A stretch of DNA of 64,000 nucleotides from positions 1,670,501 to 1,734,500 of the forward strand of contig NZ_CP066801.1 of assembly GCF_016598575.1 (NCBI RefSeq), written 5' to 3'. Position 1 is the first letter of the stretch, and each line of letters opens with the position of its first letter. Source of the stretch: Streptomyces sp. HSG2. Lineage in GTDB: Bacteria > Actinomycetota > Actinomycetes > Streptomycetales > Streptomycetaceae. This document shows positions 62,665-64,000 of the stretch, piece after piece. The position numbers and the translations under genes were made by a program. The notes beneath the pieces were generated by a model that was not told where the DNA came from, searched no databases, and was given only the letters and a program-made list of their open reading frames with translations.

Positions 62665-63237
62665 TCATTCCGTCCCTCGGCCCCGGCGGACGCCCCGCAC
62701 CGCCACGGCCACCGCGGCGGCCCCGGCGAGCACCAACCCGATCACCGCGTGGACGGTCCCGGGGCCCTCGGCCCGGGCGTCGTCCTCCCCCGCGTCGACG
62801 ACGGCCAGGCGGACGATGCCGCCGTCGCCCGTGTCCGCGGACGCCACCGGCGATCCGGGCGACCGATCGGGCGCGGTACCCGACTCCGGGACGGAGGGCG
62901 GTCGTCCGGTGACGTCGAGCGTGGACGTCCGTTCCTCCGCGCCGCAGTGGATCCGCACCGGGTGGGAACCGGCCGTCGAGGTCGCGCGCACCCGCGCGGT
63001 GCCCACCAGTTCCCCCGTGCCGCCCGTCAGGGCCAGGCGGACGTCCGAGGCGAAGGCGGGCGACCCGGCCAGGGCGGTCCGCTCCGGGCAGTCGGCCAGG
63101 CGGAGCGTGACGTCGGTGCCGGGCGCGGGACGGGCGGGTGCCACCGTGACACCGTCGCCTTCGGCGCCGTGTGCCACGGGCGCCGCCACGGCGGCCACCG
63201 CCACTCCGGCACAGAGCGTCGTCCTGAGTGAGCCCAT
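62665..63237 (-). CDS. Secreted/membrane-anchored surface protein of unknown function
   Basis: A 190-aa protein: MGSLRTTLCAGVAVAAVAAPVAHGAEGDG is a signal peptide, the mature part (TVAPARPAPGTDVTLRLADCP, ALTGGTGELVGTARVRATSTAGSHPVRIHCGAEERTSTLDV) looks like a single Ig-like beta domain with two Cys (52 and 97) that could form a disulphide, then a Pro/Ser/Gly linker, and a C-terminal membrane helix (HAVIGLVLAGAAAVAVAVRG) with a basic end. No LAXTG sortase motif is seen, so it is probably anchored by the helix. The ATG is preceded by GGGAGG. Family unknown. Confidence 0.82.
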   Translation of the reverse strand: MGSLRTTLCAGVAVAAVAAPVAHGAEGDGVTVAPARPAPGTDVTLRLADCPERTALAGSPAFASDVRLALTGGTGELVGTARVRATSTAGSHPVRIHCGAEERTSTLDVTGRPPSVPESGTAPDRSPGSPVASADTGDGGIVRLAVVDAGEDDARAEGPGTVHAVIGLVLAGAAAVAVAVRGVRRGRGTE

Positions 63238-63451
63238 CGTGAACCTCCCGTGTCCGCAGGCTCTCCCACCCGCTCGCCACGCGCATCCGCCGGACCGATC
63301 CGTCTCCGCCGATCGGGTGACGAGGATCCGGCGAGCGCCCGGCCCGAGGAGAGCGCACCCGACCCACGAAAAATCGAACACGCGTCGGCGGTAGGGTCTA
63401 CGCCGAGGACAAGCCGCCTCGTACAACGCGTCCGGCAGGAGAGTCACCCCT

Positions 63452-64000
63452 ATGGCAGAGCGCAAGCCGATCGAGTCGTGGCTGACCGACATGGACGGGG
63501 TGTTGATCCACGAAGGCACCCCGATCCCAGGCGCCGAGGAGTTCCTCAAGCGGCTGAGGGAATCCGGGAAGCCGTTCCTGGTCCTCACCAACAACTCGAT
63601 CTACACCCCCCGGGACCTGCACGCGCGGCTCGCGCGCATGGGCCTCCAGGTGCCGGTGGCGAACATCTGGACCTCGGCGCTGGCCACCGCGCAGTTCCTG
63701 GACGACCAGCGCCCCAACGGCACCGCCTACGTGATCGGCGAGGCGGGGCTGACCACGGCGCTGCACGAGATCGGCTACGTGCTGACCGACCAGGAGCCCG
63801 ACTTCGTCGTCCTCGGGGAGACCCGGACGTACTCCTTCGAGGCCATGACGAAGGCGGTCCGGCTGATCAACGACGGCGCGCGGTTCGTCGCGACGAACCC
63901 GGACGAGACGGGGCCCTCCGCGGAGGGGGCGCTGCCGGCGACAGGGGCCGTCGCGGCGCTGATCACGGCGGCCACCGGCAAGAAGCCGTACTTCGTCGGC
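63452..64000 (+). CDS. HAD-IIA family phosphatase (NagD-like), 5' part only
   Basis: The first 183 residues of a HAD-superfamily subfamily IIA hydrolase; the gene continues beyond the right edge. Motif I is WLTDMDGVLIHEGTPIPGA (Asp nucleophile and acid/base Asp), motif II is FLVLTNNSIYTPRDLHARL, and the C2A cap region includes YVIGEAGLTTALHEIGYV and DFVVLGETRTYSFEAMTKAVRLINDGARFVATNPDETG. These occur in NagD and related phosphatases acting on nucleotide monophosphates or sugar phosphates; the substrate here is unknown. The ATG follows GGCAGGAGAG. It is transcribed away from the surface-protein gene. Confidence 0.9.
   Translation, partial: MAERKPIESWLTDMDGVLIHEGTPIPGAEEFLKRLRESGKPFLVLTNNSIYTPRDLHARLARMGLQVPVANIWTSALATAQFLDDQRPNGTAYVIGEAGLTTALHEIGYVLTDQEPDFVVLGETRTYSFEAMTKAVRLINDGARFVATNPDETGPSAEGALPATGAVAALITAATGKKPYFVG

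Noticed and set aside
1..64000. CRISPR arrays, rRNA and prophage modules
   Set aside because: No regularly spaced repeats, no rRNA-like sequence and no phage structural or integrase genes were seen in the reading.

Overview
The window is chromosomal DNA of a Streptomyces or a very close relative. Base composition is very GC-rich with strong third-position GC bias. Many starts are GTG or TTG, and purine-rich Shine-Dalgarno sequences are common. Diagnostic genes include adpA with an in-frame TTA codon, cslA-glxA with a neighbouring GH6 enzyme, and an ehu-type ABC operon. From memory the order resembles the S. coelicolor SCO2750s-2840s region; this was not checked by a search.

Layout. 1-16.5 kb: a truncated peptide-type binding lipoprotein, a PAS/GAF/SpoIIE-phosphatase/ATPase regulator, a SPOR-like small protein, a GntR regulator, a decayed DMT-transporter pseudogene, a secreted GH3 hexosaminidase, a small lipoprotein, a secreted S37 tripeptidyl aminopeptidase, a fused ABC exporter and a secreted endonuclease I. 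16.5-27.3 kb: agmatinase, an acyl-CoA dehydrogenase/thioesterase pair, a conserved protein, and a TetR gene divergent from a four-gene leucine/isovalerate (liu-type) operon. 27.4-31.6 kb: an NTF2-like protein divergent from an MmyB-type regulator, a small conserved protein, glmS and a universal stress protein. 31.6-38.5 kb: adpA and orn, tRNA-His, two tiny hydrophobic peptides, an XRE/TPR regulator with its small partner, and a histidine phosphatase.

38.7-43.8 kb: a PAP2 membrane protein followed by a tightly coupled three-gene unit. The unit encodes a RecB-type nuclease with a Cas4/AddB-like cysteine pattern, a protein of unknown fold, and an SF1 Upf1-like helicase. Together they resemble a Dna2 split into separate subunits, and this is the best candidate here for an undescribed system. 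44-50.8 kb: a small protein, the first of three identical tRNA-Lys(CUU) genes, an M6-type metalloprotease, a PAS-GGDEF-EAL c-di-GMP protein (cdgA-like), a luciferase-like monooxygenase and an Asp/Glu-racemase-like protein without cysteines. 51.4-54.5 kb: ehuBCDA. 54.7-57.0 kb: an SPFH protein and an NlpC/P60 protein, bracketed by the second and third tRNA-Lys copies. 57.5-64 kb: the cslA-glxA operon for the apical glycan, a convergent GH6 lipoprotein, a surface protein and the start of a HAD-IIA phosphatase.

Themes: secreted hydrolases, branched-chain acyl-CoA catabolism, and developmental control through AdpA, c-di-GMP and tip glycan. No CRISPR array, rRNA, intact IS or prophage was seen.
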